A stretch of DNA of 64,000 nucleotides from Lamellibrachia columna (GCA_963662155.1 OY759263.1:975095-1039094), one strand, 5' to 3'. Shown: positions 10,081 to 23,685, counted from the first letter of the stretch. A program made the numbers and translations. The notes: generated by a model not told the origin, from the letters alone.

Positions 10081-13000
10081 ACTCTCTCTGTTGACAGACT
10101 GCCAGACAAGCTGGTGGTGTCACTGACTGTCTCCGTGTCCTACCCACTCTCTCTGTTGACAGACTGCAAGACAAGCTGGTGGTGTCACTGACTGTCTCCG
10201 TGTCCTACCCACTCTCTCTGTTAACAGACTGCAAGACAAGCTGGTGGTGTCACTGACTGTCTCCGTGTCCTACCCACTCTCTCTGTTAACAGACTGCAAG
10301 ACAAGCTGGTGGTGTCACTGACTGTCTCCGTGTCCTACCCACTCTCTCTGTTAACAGACTGTAAGACAAGCTGGTGGTGTCACTGACTGTCTCCGTGTCC
10401 TACCCACTCTCTCTGTTGACAGACTGCCAGACAAGCTGGTGGTGTCACTGACTGTCTCCGTGTCCTACCCACTCTCTCTGTTGACAGACTGTAAGACAAG
10501 CTGGTGGTGTCACTGACTGTCTCCGTGTCCTACACACTCTCTCTGTTAACAGATTGTAAGACAAGCTGGTGGTGTCACTGACTGTCTCCGTGTCCTACCC
10601 ACTCTCTCTGTTAACAGACTGCAAGACAAGCTGGTGGTGTCACTGACTGTCTCCGTGTCCTACACACTCTCTCTGTTAACAGACTGCAAGACAAGCTGGT
10701 GGTGTCACTGACTGTCTCCGTGTCCTACACACTCTCTCTGTTGACAGACTGCAAGACAAGCTGGTGGTGTCACTGACTGTCTCCGTGTCCTACACACTCT
10801 CTCTGTTAACAGACTGCCAGACAAGCAGGTGGTGTCACTGACTGTCTCCGTGTCCTACCCACTCTCTCTGTTAACAGACTGCCAGACAAGCTGGTGGTGT
10901 CACTGACTGTCTCCGTGTCCTACACACTCTCTCTGTTAACAGACTGCCAGACAAGCAGGTGGTGTCACTGACTGTCTCCGTGTCCTACCCACTCTCTCTG
11001 TTAACAGACTGCCAGACAAGCTGGTGGTGTCACTGACTGTCTCCGTGTCCTACACACTCTCTCTGTTAACAGACTGCCAGACAAGCAGGTGGTGTCACTG
11101 ACTGTCTCCGTGTCCTACCCACTCTCTCTGTTAACAGACTGCCAGACAAGCTGGTGGTGTCACTGACTGTCTCCGTGTCCTACCCACTCTCTCTGTTGAC
11201 AGACTGCAAGACAAGCTGGTGGTGTCACTGACTGTCTCCGTGTCCTACACACTCTCTCTGTTGACAGACTGCAAGACAAGCTGGTGGTGTCACAGACTGT
11301 CTCCGTGTCCTACCCACTCTCTCTGTTGACAGACTGCCAGACAAGCTGGTGGTGTCACTGACTGTCTCCGTGTCCTACCCACTCTCTCTGTTGACAGACT
11401 GCCAGACAAGCTGGTGGTGTCACTGACTGTCTCCGTGTCCTACACACTCTCTCTGTTGACAGACTGTAAGACAAGCTGGTGGTGTCACTGACTGTCTCCG
11501 TGTCCTACACACTCTCTCTGTTAACAGACTGCCAGACAAGCTGGTGGTGTCACTGACTGTCTCCGTGTCCTACCCACTCTCTCTGTTGACAGACTGCCAG
11601 ACAAGCTGGTGGTGTCACTGACTGTCTCCGTGTCCTACCCACTCTCTCTGTTGACAGACTGTAAGACAAGCTGGTGGTGTCACTGACTGTCTCCGTGTCC
11701 TACACACTCTCTCTGTTAACAGACTGCCAGACAAGCAGGTGGTGTCACTGACTGTCTCCGTGTCCTACCCACTCTCTCTGTTGACAGACTGCCAGACAAG
11801 CTGGTGGTGTCACTGACTGTCTCCGTGTCCTACCCACTCTCTCTGTTGACAGACTGCCAAACAAGCTGGTGGTGTCACTGAATGTTTCCATGTCCTACCC
11901 ACTCTCTCTGTTGACAGACTGCCAGACAAGCTGGTGGTGTCACTGACTGTCTCCATGTCCTACCCACTCTCTCTGTTAACAGACTGCCAGACAAGCTGGT
12001 GGTGTCACTGACTGTCTCCGTGTCCTACACACTCTCTCTGTTGACAGACTGCAAGACAAGCTAGTGGTGTCACTGACTGTCTCCGTGTCCTACCCACTCT
12101 CTCTGTTGACAGACTGCCAAACAAGCTGGTGGTGTCACTGAATGTTTCCATGTCCTACCCACTCTCTCTGTTGACAGACTGCCAGACAAGCTGGTGGTGT
12201 CACTGACTGTCTCCGTGTCCTACACACTCTCTCTGTTGACAGACTGCCAAACAAGCTGGTGGTGTCACTGAATGTTTCCATGTCCTACCCACTCTCTCTG
12301 TTGACAGACTGCCAGACAAGCTGGTGGTGTCACTGACTGTCTCCGTGTCCTACCCACTCTCTCTCTCTGTTGACAGACTGCCAGACAAGCTGGTGGTGTC
12401 ACTGACTGTCTCCGTGTCCTACCCACTCTCTCTGTTGATAGACTGCCAGACAAGCTGGTGGTGTCACTGACTGTCTCCGTGTCCTACCCACTCTCTCTGT
12501 TAACAGACTGCAAGACAAGCTGGTGGTGTCACTGAATGTTTCCCTGTCCTACCCACTCTCTCTGTTGACAGACTGCCAGACAAGCTGGTGGTGTCACTGA
12601 ATGTTTCCATGTCCTAACCACTCTCTCTGTTGACAGACTGCCAAACAAGCTGGTGGTGTCACTGACTGTCTCCGTGTCCTACCCACTCTCTCTGTTGACA
12701 GACTGCAAGACAAGCTGGTGGTGTCACTGACTGTCTCCGTGTCCTACACACTCTCTCTGTTGACAGACTGCCAGACAAGCTGGTGGTGTCACTGACTGTC
12801 TCCGTGTCCTACACACTCTCTCTGTTGACAGACTGCCAAACAAGCTGGTGGTGTCACTGACTGTCTCCATGTCCTACCCACTCTCTCTGTTGACAGACTG
12901 TAAGACAAGCTGGTGGTGTCACTGACTGTCTCCGTGTCCTACCCACTCTCTCTGTTGACAGACTGCAAGACAAGCTGGTGGTGTCACTGACTGTCTCCGT

Positions 13001-13408
13001 GTCCTACCCACTCTCTCTGTTGACAGACTGCCAAACAAGCTGGTGGTGTCACTGAATGTTTCCATGTCATACCCACTCTCTCTGTTGACAGACTGCAAGA
13101 CAAGCTGGTGGTGTCACTGACTGTCTCCGTGTCCTACACACTCTCTCTGTTGACAGACTGCCAGACAAGCTGGTGGTGTCACTGACTGTCTCCGTGTCCT
13201 ACACACTCTCTCTGTTGACAGACTGCCAAACAAGCTGGTGGTGTCACTGACTGTCCTACCCACTCTCTCTGTTGACAGACTGCCAGACAAGCTGGTGGTG
13301 TCACTGACTGTCTCCGTGTCCTACCCACTCTCTCTGTTGACAGACTGCCAGACAAGCTGGTGGTGTCACTGACTGTTTCCATGTCCTACCCACTCTCTCT
13401 GTTGACAG
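10081..13408. repeat. 65-bp minisatellite carrying the exon 7 acceptor, about 51 copies
   Basis: Each unit is actgccagacaagctggtgg, then tgtcactgactgtctccgtg, then tcctacccactctctctgtt, then gacag. The end is the exon 7 polypyrimidine tract and AG, and the start is the first exon 7 codons (LPDKLVV). First copy starts at 10,098, the real exon at 13,409. Variants (ttgacag or ttaacag; gccag, gcaag or gtaag; cccac or acac) are mixed along the array. If a decoy were used after exon 6, the frame runs about 30 codons and stops at tga in the next unit. Confidence 0.97.
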
Positions 13409-13491
13409 ACTGCCAGACAAGCTGGTTGTGACGTGGCCAGAAGGGGACGAGGTACAACATGGGGAGAAACGACCTGCAGGCAAAACAATAG
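13409..13491 (+). CDS. SMCHD1: SMCHD1 exon 7 ([14 protein letters not shown])
   Basis: The exon enters with one base (completing Lys) and leaves with one base (g, completing Gly). It encodes [20 protein letters not shown] then RPAGKTI, matching human [14 protein letters not shown]...RPAGTPI. The acceptor is ctctctgttgacag and the donor gttcgt. About 51 near copies of this acceptor and of the first 18 exon bases lie upstream in the 65-bp array. Only the last copy continues into gttgtgacgtggcc and reaches a donor in frame. Confidence 0.95.
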
Positions 13492-13499
13492 GTTCGTTG

Positions 13500-14125
13500 A
13501 TTAATGAGACACTTTGTCCCTATCCGTGTAGTAAGTGTAACTGTGTATGTGAACCCTAAGCAAAGATGAGTGAGACACTTTGTCCCTAACCGTGTAGTAA
13601 GTGTAACTGTGTATGTGAACACTAAGCAAAGATGAGTGAGACATTTTATCCCTAACCGTGTAGCAAGTGTAACTGTGTATGTGAACCCTAAGCAAAGATA
13701 AGTGAGACACTTTGTCCCTAACCGTGTAGTAAGTATAACTGTCTATGTGAACACTAAGCAAAGATGAGTGAGACATTTTATCCCTAACCGTGTAGTAAGT
13801 GTAATTGTGTATGTGAACACTAAGCAAAGATGAGTGAGACACTTTGTCCCTAGCTGTATAGTAAGTGTAACTGTCTATGTGAACACTAAGCAAAGATGAG
13901 TGAGACATTTTGTCCCTAACCGTGTAGTAAGTGTAACTGTCTATGTGAACACTAAGCAAAGATGAGTGAGACATTTTGTCCCTAACCGTGTAGTAAGTGT
14001 AACTGTCTATGTGAACACTAAGCAAAGATGAGTGAGACATTTTGTCCCTAACCGTGTAGTAAGTGTAACTGTCTATGTGAACACTAAGCAAAGATGAGTG
14101 AGACACTTTGTCCCTAACCGGATAA
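13500..14125. repeat. 66-bp minisatellite, about 9-10 copies
   Basis: Unit aagcaaagatgagtgagaca, then ctttgtccctaaccgtgtag, then taagtgtaactgtctatgtg plus aacact. It begins within ten bases of the exon 7 donor. The 261-codon minus-strand frame across it is a repeat by-product. Confidence 0.95.
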
Positions 14126-14180
14126 TAACTGTTGGATGTGATCACAGTATGTTCCCACAATACATTGTCTGTGTGAACAG

Positions 14181-14294
14181 GCGCCATCAAGGTTGAGATC
14201 GCTAACCGGAAGGGGGAGCTCATCAACAAGTTGCCCGGAGCGGCTGGCGGCACGTCCCGGAAACTGCTCGTTGAACTCAAGGTCATCTGGCATT
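14181..14294 (+). CDS. SMCHD1: SMCHD1 exon 8 ([11 protein letters not shown])
   Basis: The acceptor is ctgtgtgaacag. The first two bases complete Gly and the exon leaves with one base. It encodes [33 protein letters not shown], matching human GALRIEILNKKGE..KLPG...[10 protein letters not shown]. Two donors are possible: gtacgt at 14,295 keeps frame with exon 9, while gtaacc at 14,299 would not. Confidence 0.94.
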
Positions 14295-14565
14295 GTACGT
14301 AACCATGGTAACAAGTAGGGCTGAAGGATATTCAGCAATAGAAATTATGGGCGAAAATAGTTTGTTTTGCTGTATTTTTACATAAATTTGAATTTTTCAG
14401 GTTTGATGTTTTACTTCCCAAAACATTGTATTATTATTAATCGACACACTTTTCAGCAGTTGAATCCTACACTTGTGTATGTGTTAGCTTGGGTTGGATT
14501 GCTTGGTGTTAAACAGATTGGTTTACCCTCAGCTCTTTCCCAGGGAGTGGGTTGGATCAGTTAAT

Positions 14566-15468
14566 ATGTTGTGACAGGTGCTAGAGCAGCCTACTGTTGT
14601 AGTGTTGTGACAGGTGCTAGAGTAGCCTACTGTTGTAGTGTTGTGACAGGTGCTGGAGCAGCCTACTGTTGTAGTGTTGTGACAGGTGCTAGAGCAGCCT
14701 ACTGTTGTAGTGTTGTGACAGGTGCTGGAGCAGCCTAGTGTTGTAGTGTTGTGACAGGTGCTAGAGCAGCCTACTGTTGTAATGTTGTGACAGGTGCTGG
14801 AGCAGCCTACTGTTGTAGTGTTGTGACAGGTGCTAGAGTAGCCTACTGTTGTAGTGTTGTGACAGGTGCTGGAGCAGCCTACTGTTGTAGTGTTGTGACA
14901 GGTGCTAGAGCAGCCTACTGTTGTAGTGTTGTGACAGGTGCTAGAGCAGCCTACTGTTGTAGTGTTGTGACAGGTGCTAGAGTAGCCTACTGTTGTAGTG
15001 TTGTGACAGGTGCTGGAGCAGCCTACTGTTGTAGTGTTGTGACAGGTGCTAGAGCAGCCTACTGTTGTAGTGTTGTGACAGGTGCTAGAGTAGCCTACTG
15101 TTGTAGTGTTGTGACAGGTGCTGGAGCAGCCTACTGTTGTAGTGTTGTGACAGGTGCTAGAGCAGCCTACTGTTGTAGTGTTGTGACAGGTGCTAGAGCA
15201 GCCTACTGTTGTAGTGTTGTGACAGGTGCTAGAGCAGCCTACTGTTGTAGTGTTGTGACAGGTGCTAGAGTAGCCTACTGTTGTAGTGTTGTGACAGGTG
15301 CTAGAGCAGCCTACTGTTGTAGTGTTGTGACAGGTGCTAGAGCAGCCTACTGTTGTAGTGTTGTGACAGGTGCTAGAGCAGCCTACTGTTGTAGTGTTGT
15401 GACAGGTGCTGGAGCAGCCTACTGTTGTAGTGTTGTGACAGGTGCTAGAGTAGCCTACTGTTGTAGTA
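14566..15468. repeat. 36-bp minisatellite, about 25 copies
   Basis: Unit ttgtgacaggtgctagagca plus gcctactgttgtagtg, with interleaved variants (ctggagca, ctagagta). The in-frame period VVTGARAAYCCS is a by-product of 36 being divisible by three. Confidence 0.96.
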
Positions 15469-15862
15469 TTTTGATGTTTGAGTCATGCCTACTGTTGTAG
15501 TATTTTGATGTTTGAGTCATGCCTACTGTTGTAGTATTTTGATGTTTGAGTCATGCCTACTGTTGTAGTATTTTGATGTTTGAGTCATGCCTACTGTTGT
15601 AGTATTTTGATGTTTGAGTCATGCCTACTGTTGTAGTATTTTGATGTTTGAGTCATGCCTACTGTTGTAGTATTTTGATGTTTGAGTCATGCCTACTGTT
15701 GTAGTATTTTGATGTTTGAGTCATGTCTACTGTTGTAGTATTTTGATGTTTGAGTCATGCCTACTGTTGTAGTATTTTGATGTTTGAGTCATGCCTGCTG
15801 TTGTAGTATTTTAATGTTTGAGTCATGCCTACTGTTGTAGTATTTTGATGTTTGAGTCATAT
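15462..15862. repeat. 34-bp minisatellite sharing a core with the previous array, about 11 copies
   Basis: Unit ttttgatgtttgagtcatgc plus ctactgttgtagta. The core cctactgttgtagt is shared with the 36-bp array to its left while the rest of the unit is different, so the array switches unit at that core. It ends about 20 bases before the exon 9 acceptor. Confidence 0.95.
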
Positions 15863-15883
15863 CGGACTGTTTCTGTCTTTCAG

Positions 15884-15961
15884 CCTGCAATGGGGACGAG
15901 GTCATAGTTCAACACATCAGTCAACATGGCAGGACATGGCCATACTGGTTCCGCAAGATGG
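15884..15961 (+). CDS. SMCHD1: SMCHD1 exon 9 (WPYWFRKM)
   Basis: The acceptor is tttctgtctttcag and the donor gttagt; two bases complete Ser and one base (g) is left for the next exon. It encodes CNGDEVIVQHISQHGRTWPYW then FRKM, matching human ISHIAQHGGKWPYWFKKM. The variable stretch before it is shorter than in human, a common place for length change in this family. Confidence 0.94.
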
Positions 15962-17029
<1,068 letters not shown>

Positions 17030-17149
17030 AGAACATAAAGAACCTCGGTCCACACACGATACTACTGCAGGCCGTACTTAACGAGTCAGGTGCCAGCACG
17101 TTTGCTGGCAAGGACCTGCCCTCTAGCGCTGTACGCTTCACTGTCATTG
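17030..17149 (+). CDS. SMCHD1: SMCHD1 exon 10 (ENIKNLG...VLNES)
   Basis: The acceptor is gtctggttgcag and the donor gtcagt. The first two bases complete Glu and the exon leaves with one base. It encodes NIKNLGPHTILLQAVLNES then GASTFAGKDLPSSAVRFTVI, matching human [20 protein letters not shown]...AGRSLPSKAIKFSV. It is flanked by a TG/TA microsatellite on the left and by the 41-bp mega-array on the right. Confidence 0.94.
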
Positions 17150-17334
17150 GTCAGTTCTCATCACTTTGGTTGAATTGGTAGATAATCCTACTGTGGCAGC
17201 AGGTGCTTCTGTTGGTTTCCTCTATATTTTGAAAGACAAACCATCAACAAAGACAAGATAATCCAATTGTTTCTATGACACACATTGTCTGCCATTCTTC
17301 TACCCTGCTTTGGAGTGGTTGCCTTCCATACATG

Positions 17335-20300
17335 ATAACAATGGTCTCAGAGTTGACAGTTGCAGAATAGCTAAGATAACAATGGTCTCAGAGGTAACAG
17401 TTGCAGAAGAGCTAAGATAACAATGGTCTCAGAGTTAACAGTTGCAAAAGAACTAAGATAACAATGGTCTCAGTGTTAACAGTTGCAGAAGAGCTAATAT
17501 AACAATGGTCTCAGAGTTAACAGTTGCAGAAGAATAACAATGGTCTCAGAGTTGACAGATACAGAATAGCTAAGATAACAATGGTCTCGGAGTTAACAGT
17601 TGCAGAAGAACTAAGATAACAATGGTCTCAGAGTTAACAGTTGCAGAAGAGCTAAGATAACAATGGTCTCAGAGTTGACAGTTGCAGAAGACCTAAGATA
17701 ACAATGGTCTCAGAGTTAACAGTTGCAGAAGAGCTAAGATAACAATGGTCTCAGAGTTAACAGTTGCAGAAGAGCTAAGATAACAATGGTCTCAGAGTTA
17801 ACAGTTGCAGAAGAGCTAAGATAACAAGGGTCTCAGAGTTAACAGTTGCAGAAGAGCTAAGATAACAATGGTCTCAGAGTTAACAGTTGCAGAAGAGCTA
17901 AGATAACAATGGTCTCAGAGTTAACAGTTGCAGAAGAGCTAAGCTAACAATGGTCTCAGAGTTAACAGTTGCAGAAGAGCTAAGCTAACAATGGTCTCAG
18001 AGTTAACAGTTGCAGAAGAATAACAATGGTCTCAGAGTTGACAGATACAGAATAGCTAAGATAACAATGGTCTCGGAGTTAACAGTTGCAGAAGAACTAA
18101 GATAACAATGGTCTCAGAGTTAACAGTTGCAGAAGAGCTAAGATAACAATGGTCTCAGAGTTGACAGTTGCAGAAGACCTAAGATAACAATGGTCTCAGA
18201 GTTAACAGTTGCAGAAGAGCTAAGATAACAATGGTCTCAGAGTTAACAGTTGCAGAAGAGCTAAGATAACAATGGTCTCAGAGTTAACAGTTGCAGAAGA
18301 GCTAAGATAACAAGGGTCTCAGAGTTAACAGTTGCAGAAGAGCTAAGATAACAATGGTCTCAGAGTTAACAGTTGCAGAAGAGCTAAGCTAACAATGGTC
18401 TCAGAGTTAACAGTTGCAGAAGAGCTAAGATAACAATGGTCTCAGTGTTAACAGTTGCAGAAGAGCTAAGCTAACAATGGTCTCAGAGTTAACAGTTGCA
18501 GAAGAGCTAAGATAACAATGGTCTCAGCGTTAACAGTTGCAGAAGAGCTAAGATAACAATGGTCTCAGTGTTAACAGTTGCAGAAGAGCTAAGATAACAA
18601 TGGTCTCAGTGTTAACAGTTGCAGAAGAGCTAAGATAACAATGGTCTCAGAGTTAACAGTTGCAGAAGAGCTAAGCTAACAATGTTCTCAGAGTTAACAG
18701 TTGCAGAAGAGCTAAGCTAACAATGGTCTCAGAGTTAACAGTTGCGGAAGAGCTAAGCTAACAATGGTCTCAGTGTTAACAGTTGCAGAAGCGCTAAGCT
18801 AACAATGGTCTCAGAGTTAACAGTTGCAGAAGAGCTAAGATAACAATGGTCTCAGAGTTAACAGTTGCAGAAGAGCTAAGATAACAATGGTCTCAGTGTT
18901 AACAGTTGCAGAAGAGCTAAGATAACAATGGTCTCAGTGTTAACAGTTGCAGAAGAGCTAAGATAACAATGGTCTCAGAGTTAACAGTTGCAGAAGAGCT
19001 AAGATAACAATGGTCTCAGGGTTAACAGTTGCAGAAGAGCTAAGCTAACAATGGTCTCAAAATTAACAGTTGCAGAAGAGCTAAGCTAACAATGGTCTCA
19101 GAGTTAACAGTTGCAGAAGAGCTAAGATAACAATGGTCTCAGTGTTAACAGTTGCAGAAGAGCTAAGCTAACAATGGTCTCAGAGTTAACAGTTGCAGAA
19201 GAGCTAAGATAACAATGGTCTCAGAGTTAACAGTTGCAGAAGAGCTAAGATAACAATGGTCTCAGTGTTAACAGTTGCAGAAGAGCTAAGATAACAATGG
19301 TCTCAGAGTTAACAGTTGCAGAAGAGCTAAGATAACAATGGTCTCAGTGTTAACAGTTGCAGAAGAGCTAAGATAACAATGGTCTCAGGGTTAACAGTTG
19401 CAGAAGAGCTAAGATAACAATGGTCTCAGTGTTAACAGTTGCAGAAGAGCTAAGATAACAATGGTCTCAGTGTTAACAGTTGCAGAAGAGCTAAGATAAC
19501 AATGGTCTCAGTGTTAACAGTTGCAGAAGAGCTAAGATAACAATGGTCTCAGAGTTAACAGTTGCGGAAGAGCTAAGCTAACAATGGTCTCAGTGTTAAC
19601 AGTTGCAGAAGAGCTAAGCTAACAATGGTCTCAGAGTTAACAGTTGCAGAAGAGCTAAGCTAACAATGGTCTCAGAGTTAACAGTTGCAGAAGAGCTAAG
19701 ATAACAATGGTCTCAGTGTTAACAGTTGCAGAAGAGCTAAGCTAACAATGGTCTCAGAGTTAACAGTTGCAGAAGAGCTAAGATAACAATGGTCTCAGAG
19801 TTAACAGTTGCAGAAGAGCTAAGATAACAATGGTCTCAGAGTTAACAGTTGCAGAAGAGCTAAGATAACAATGGTCTCAGTGTTAACAGTTGCAGAAGAG
19901 CTAAGATAACAATGGTCTCAGAGTTAACAGTTGCAGAAGAGCTAAGATAACAATGGTCTCAGTGTTAACAGTTGTAGAAGAGCTAAGATAACAATGGTCT
20001 CAGTGTTAACAGTTGCAGAAGAGCTAAGATAACAATGGTCTCAGAGTTAACAGTTGCAGAAGAGCTAAGATAACAATGGTCTCAGTGTTAACAGTTGCAG
20101 AAGAGCTAAGATAACAATGGTCTCGGTGTTAACAGTTGCAGAAGAGCTAAGAGAACAATGGTCTCAGAGTTAACAGTTGCAGAAGAGCTAAGATAACAAA
20201 GGTCTCAGTGTTAACAGTTGCAGAAGAGCTAAGATAAAAATGGTCTCAGAGTTAACAGTTGCAGAAGAGCTAAGATAACAATGGTCTCAGTGTTAACAGT

Positions 20301-21545
20301 TGCAGAAGAGCTAAGATAACAATGGTCTCAGTGTTAACAGTTGCAGAAGAGCTAAGATAACAATGGTCTCAGTGTTAACAGTTGCAGAAGAGCTAAGATA
20401 ACAATGGTCTCAGTGTTAACAGTTGCAGAAGAGCTAAGATAACAATGGTCTCAGTGTTAACAGTTGCAGAAGAGCTAAGATAACAATGGTCTCAGTGTTA
20501 ACAGTTGCAGAAGAGCTAAGATAACAATGGTCTCAGAGTTAACAGTTGCAGAAGAGCTAAGCTAACAATGGTCTCAGAGTTAACAGTTGCAGAAGAGCTA
20601 AGCTAACAATGGTCTCAGTGTTAACAGTTGCGGAAGAGCTAAGATAACAATGGTCTCAGTGTTAACAGTTGCAGAAGAGCTAAGATAACAATGGTCTCAG
20701 TGTTAACAGTTGCAGAAGAGCTAAGATAACAATGGTCTCAGTGTTAACAGTTGCAGAAGAGCTAAGCTAACAATGGTCTCAGTGTTAACAGTTGCAGAAG
20801 AGCTAAGATAACAATGGTCTCAGAGTTAACAGTTGCAGAAGAGCTAAGATAACAATGGTCTCAGAGTTAACAGTTGCGGAAGAGCTAAGCTAACAATGGT
20901 CTCAGTGTTAACAGTTGCAGAAGAGCTAAGCTAACAATGGTCTCAGAGTTAACAGTTGCAGAAGAGCTAAGCTAACAATGGTCTCAGAGTTAACAGTTGC
21001 AGAAGAGCTAAGATAACAATGGTCTCAGAGTTAACAGTTGCAGAAGAGCTAAGCTAACAATGGTCTCAGTGTTAACAGTTGCAGAAGAGCTAAGATAACA
21101 ATGGTCTCAGTGTTAACAGTTGCAGAAGAGCTAAGATAACAATGGTCTCAGTGTTAACAGTTGCAGAAGAGCTAAGATAACAATGGTCTCAGTGTTAACA
21201 GTTGCGGAAGAGCTAAGATAACAATGGCCTCAGTGTTAACAGTTGCGGAAGAGCTAAGATAACAATGGTCTCAGTGTTAACAGTTGCGGAAGAGCTAAGA
21301 TAACAATGGTCTCAGTGTTAACAGTTGCAGAAGAGCTAAGATAACAATGGTCTCAGTGTTAACAGTTGCAGAAGAGCTAAGATAACAATGGTCTCAGTGT
21401 TAACAGTTGCAGAAGAGCTAAGATAACAATGGTCTCAGTGTTAACAGTTGCAGAAGAGCTAAGATAACAATGGTCTCAGTGTTAACAGTTGCGGAAGAGC
21501 TAAGATAACAATGGTCTCAGTGTTAACAGTTGCGGAAGAGCTAAG
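17335..21545. repeat. 41-bp mega-array, left part, about 103 copies
   Basis: Unit taagataacaatggtctcag plus tgttaacagttgcagaagagc. Variants (agagtt or agtgtt, agataac or agctaac, gcagaag or gcggaag) are mixed. A segment near 17,525 is repeated near 18,015, both starting with a shortened agaagaataacaatgg unit, showing a duplication of about 490 bp (12 units). The array is interrupted at 21,550 by a retrotransposon and continues after it. Confidence 0.97.
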
Positions 21546-21550
21546 AGAAC

Positions 21551-22573
21551 AATTTCAAACTGGAAATCTGTTTTGAGTGGGGTACCACAGGGATCAGTAT
21601 TAGGCCCTATACTGTTTTTAATATATATATATATGATTTGGAAGATGACATATCTAGCAAAGTACTCAAATTTGTAGATGACACAAAAGTATTCAGAAAG
21701 GTTACTAATGATACAGATAAACAAAGTTTACAGGATGATCTAGATAAATTAGTTAAATGGTCAGAAAAATGGCAAATGTTATTAAATTTTGGGAAGTGTA
21801 AATGTATGCACATAGGACATGGAAACATGGAAGAAGAATATAAAATGGGGGATGCTGTACTAGGTAGAACCACACAAGAAAATGACTTAGGAGTAACATT
21901 TAGTGCTGACATGAAAGTTTCAGAGCAATGTGGGATTGCTGCTTCGAAAGGAAATCAAATTCTAGGGCTAATTAGGAAAACTATCATGTATAAGGAGAAA
22001 CAGCTAATTGTACCCCTGTACAAAGCAATAGTTAGACCACATTTGGAATATTGTATTCAAGCATGGAGGCCATATCGTAAAAAAGACATAGACAAGCTAG
22101 AAAGAATACAATGAAGAGCAACTAAAATGATTCCAGAATTGAGAGACCTTAGTTACGAAAGTCGCTTATTACAATGTGGTTTGACAACACTAGAGACCAG
22201 GAGACTAAGAGGAGACCAAATAGAAGTGTTTAAAATAGTGAATGGTTATGAGGATGTTGATAGGAATATGTTCTTCAAACTTAAAGAAGGCAGTAGAACC
22301 AGAGGACACAAAGCAGCATTAGTTAAGGAGCAGTGTAGGTTGGACATGAGAAAGTACTCTTTCTCACAGAGGGTGATAAATGAATGGAACAAACTGCCAA
22401 ATTATTGTGTTAATGCTAGTAGTGTGAATATGTTTAAAAATAGAATTGACAGATATTTGATAAGGGTGGGCTACGCATAGATGAGAAAATTGTTGGACTC
22501 TCGATAAGCCAATGGCTTCCTCGTCCACTTGCCATCTGGAACTTGTTGCTTGGGGTGGCAATCTTGTTAAATC
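21551..22573 (+). mobile_element. CR1/Jockey-type non-LTR retrotransposon, 5'-truncated and broken
   Basis: The sequence encodes the second half of a reverse transcriptase: SGVPQGSVLGP, then FVDDTKVF (the catalytic box, FVDD instead of the usual FADD), KWSEKWQM, PLYKAIVRPHLEYC, and the C-terminal tail RRLRGDQIEVFKIVNGYE...FSQRVINEWNKLP. It is defective: an at-run shifts the frame at about 21,622, and a tga interrupts it at 22,112-22,114. The 3' end (ggcaatcttgttaaat) matches the second copy at about 49,147. It sits inside a 41-bp array, with caat on both sides as a possible short target duplication. Confidence 0.9.
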
Positions 22574-23292
22574 AATGGTCTCGGTGTTAACAGTTGCAGA
22601 AGAGCTAAGATAACAATGGTCTCAGTGTTAACAGTTGCAGAAGAGTTAAGATAACAAGGGTCTCAGAGTTAACAGTTGCAGAAGAGCTAAGATAACAATG
22701 GTCTCGGTGTTAACAGTTGCAGAAGAGCTAAGATAACAAAGGTCTCAGAGTTAACAGTTGGAGAAGAGCTAAGATAACAAGGATCTCAGTATTAACAGTT
22801 GCAGAAGAGCTAAGATAACAAAGGTCTCAGTGTTAACAGTTGCAGAAGAGCTAAGATAACAATGGTCTCGGTGTTAACAGTTGCAGAAGAGCTAAGATAA
22901 CAATGGTCTCAGTGTTAACAGTTGCAGAAGAGTTAAGATAACAAGGGTCTCAGAGTTAACAGTTGCAGAAGAGCTAAGATAACAATGGTCTCGGTGTTAA
23001 CAGTTGCAGAAGAGCTGAGATAACAATGGTCTCAGAGTTAACAGTTGCAGAAGAGCTAAGATAACAATGGTCTCGGTGTTAACAGTTGCAGAAGAGCTAA
23101 GATAACAAAGGTCTCAGAGTTAAAAGTTGCAGAAGAGCTAAGATAACAATGGTCTCGGTGGTAACAGTGGCAGAAGAGCTAAGATAACAAGGGTCTCAGA
23201 GTTAACAGTTGCAGAAGAGCTAAGATAACAAAGGTCTCAGTGTTAACAGTTGCAGAAGAGCTAAGATAACAACGGTCTCAGAGTTAACAGAA
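22574..23292. repeat. 41-bp mega-array, right part, about 17 copies
   Basis: Same unit as 17,335-21,545 with more gtctcggtgtt and aaaggtctc variants. It shows the retrotransposon landed in an already existing array. Confidence 0.96.
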
Positions 23293-23344
23293 CTTGTTCA
23301 GGAACTTGTTTTCAACTGCATTTATTCAGTTACTTAGAAGTGCA

Positions 23345-23685
23345 TCATGTCCTTGGTTACATCCTGTCCTTGATTACATCCTGTCCTTTGTTACATCCTG
23401 TCCTTTGTTACATCCTGTCCTTTGTTACATCCTGTCCTTGGTTGCACCATGTCCTTTGTTACATCCTGTCCTTTGTTACATCCTGTCCTTTGTTGCATCA
23501 TGTCCTTTGTTACATCCTGTCCTTTGTTACATCCTGTCCTTTGTTACATCCTGTCCTTTGTTACATCCTGTCCTTTGTTACATCCTGTCCTTGGTTGCAT
23601 CATGCCCTTTGTTACATCCTGTCCTTTGTTACATCATGTTCTTTGTTGCATCATGTTCTTGGTTACATCATGTCCTTGGTTACAG
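23345..23685. repeat. 17-bp minisatellite ending in the exon 11 acceptor, about 20 copies
   Basis: Unit tgtcctttgttacatcc with variants tgtccttggttacatca and tgcatca. The last unit reads tgtccttggttacag and is the exon 11 acceptor. All + strand frames are open through it because the unit lacks stops; the 203- and 164-codon frames are by-products fused to the exon. Confidence 0.93.
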
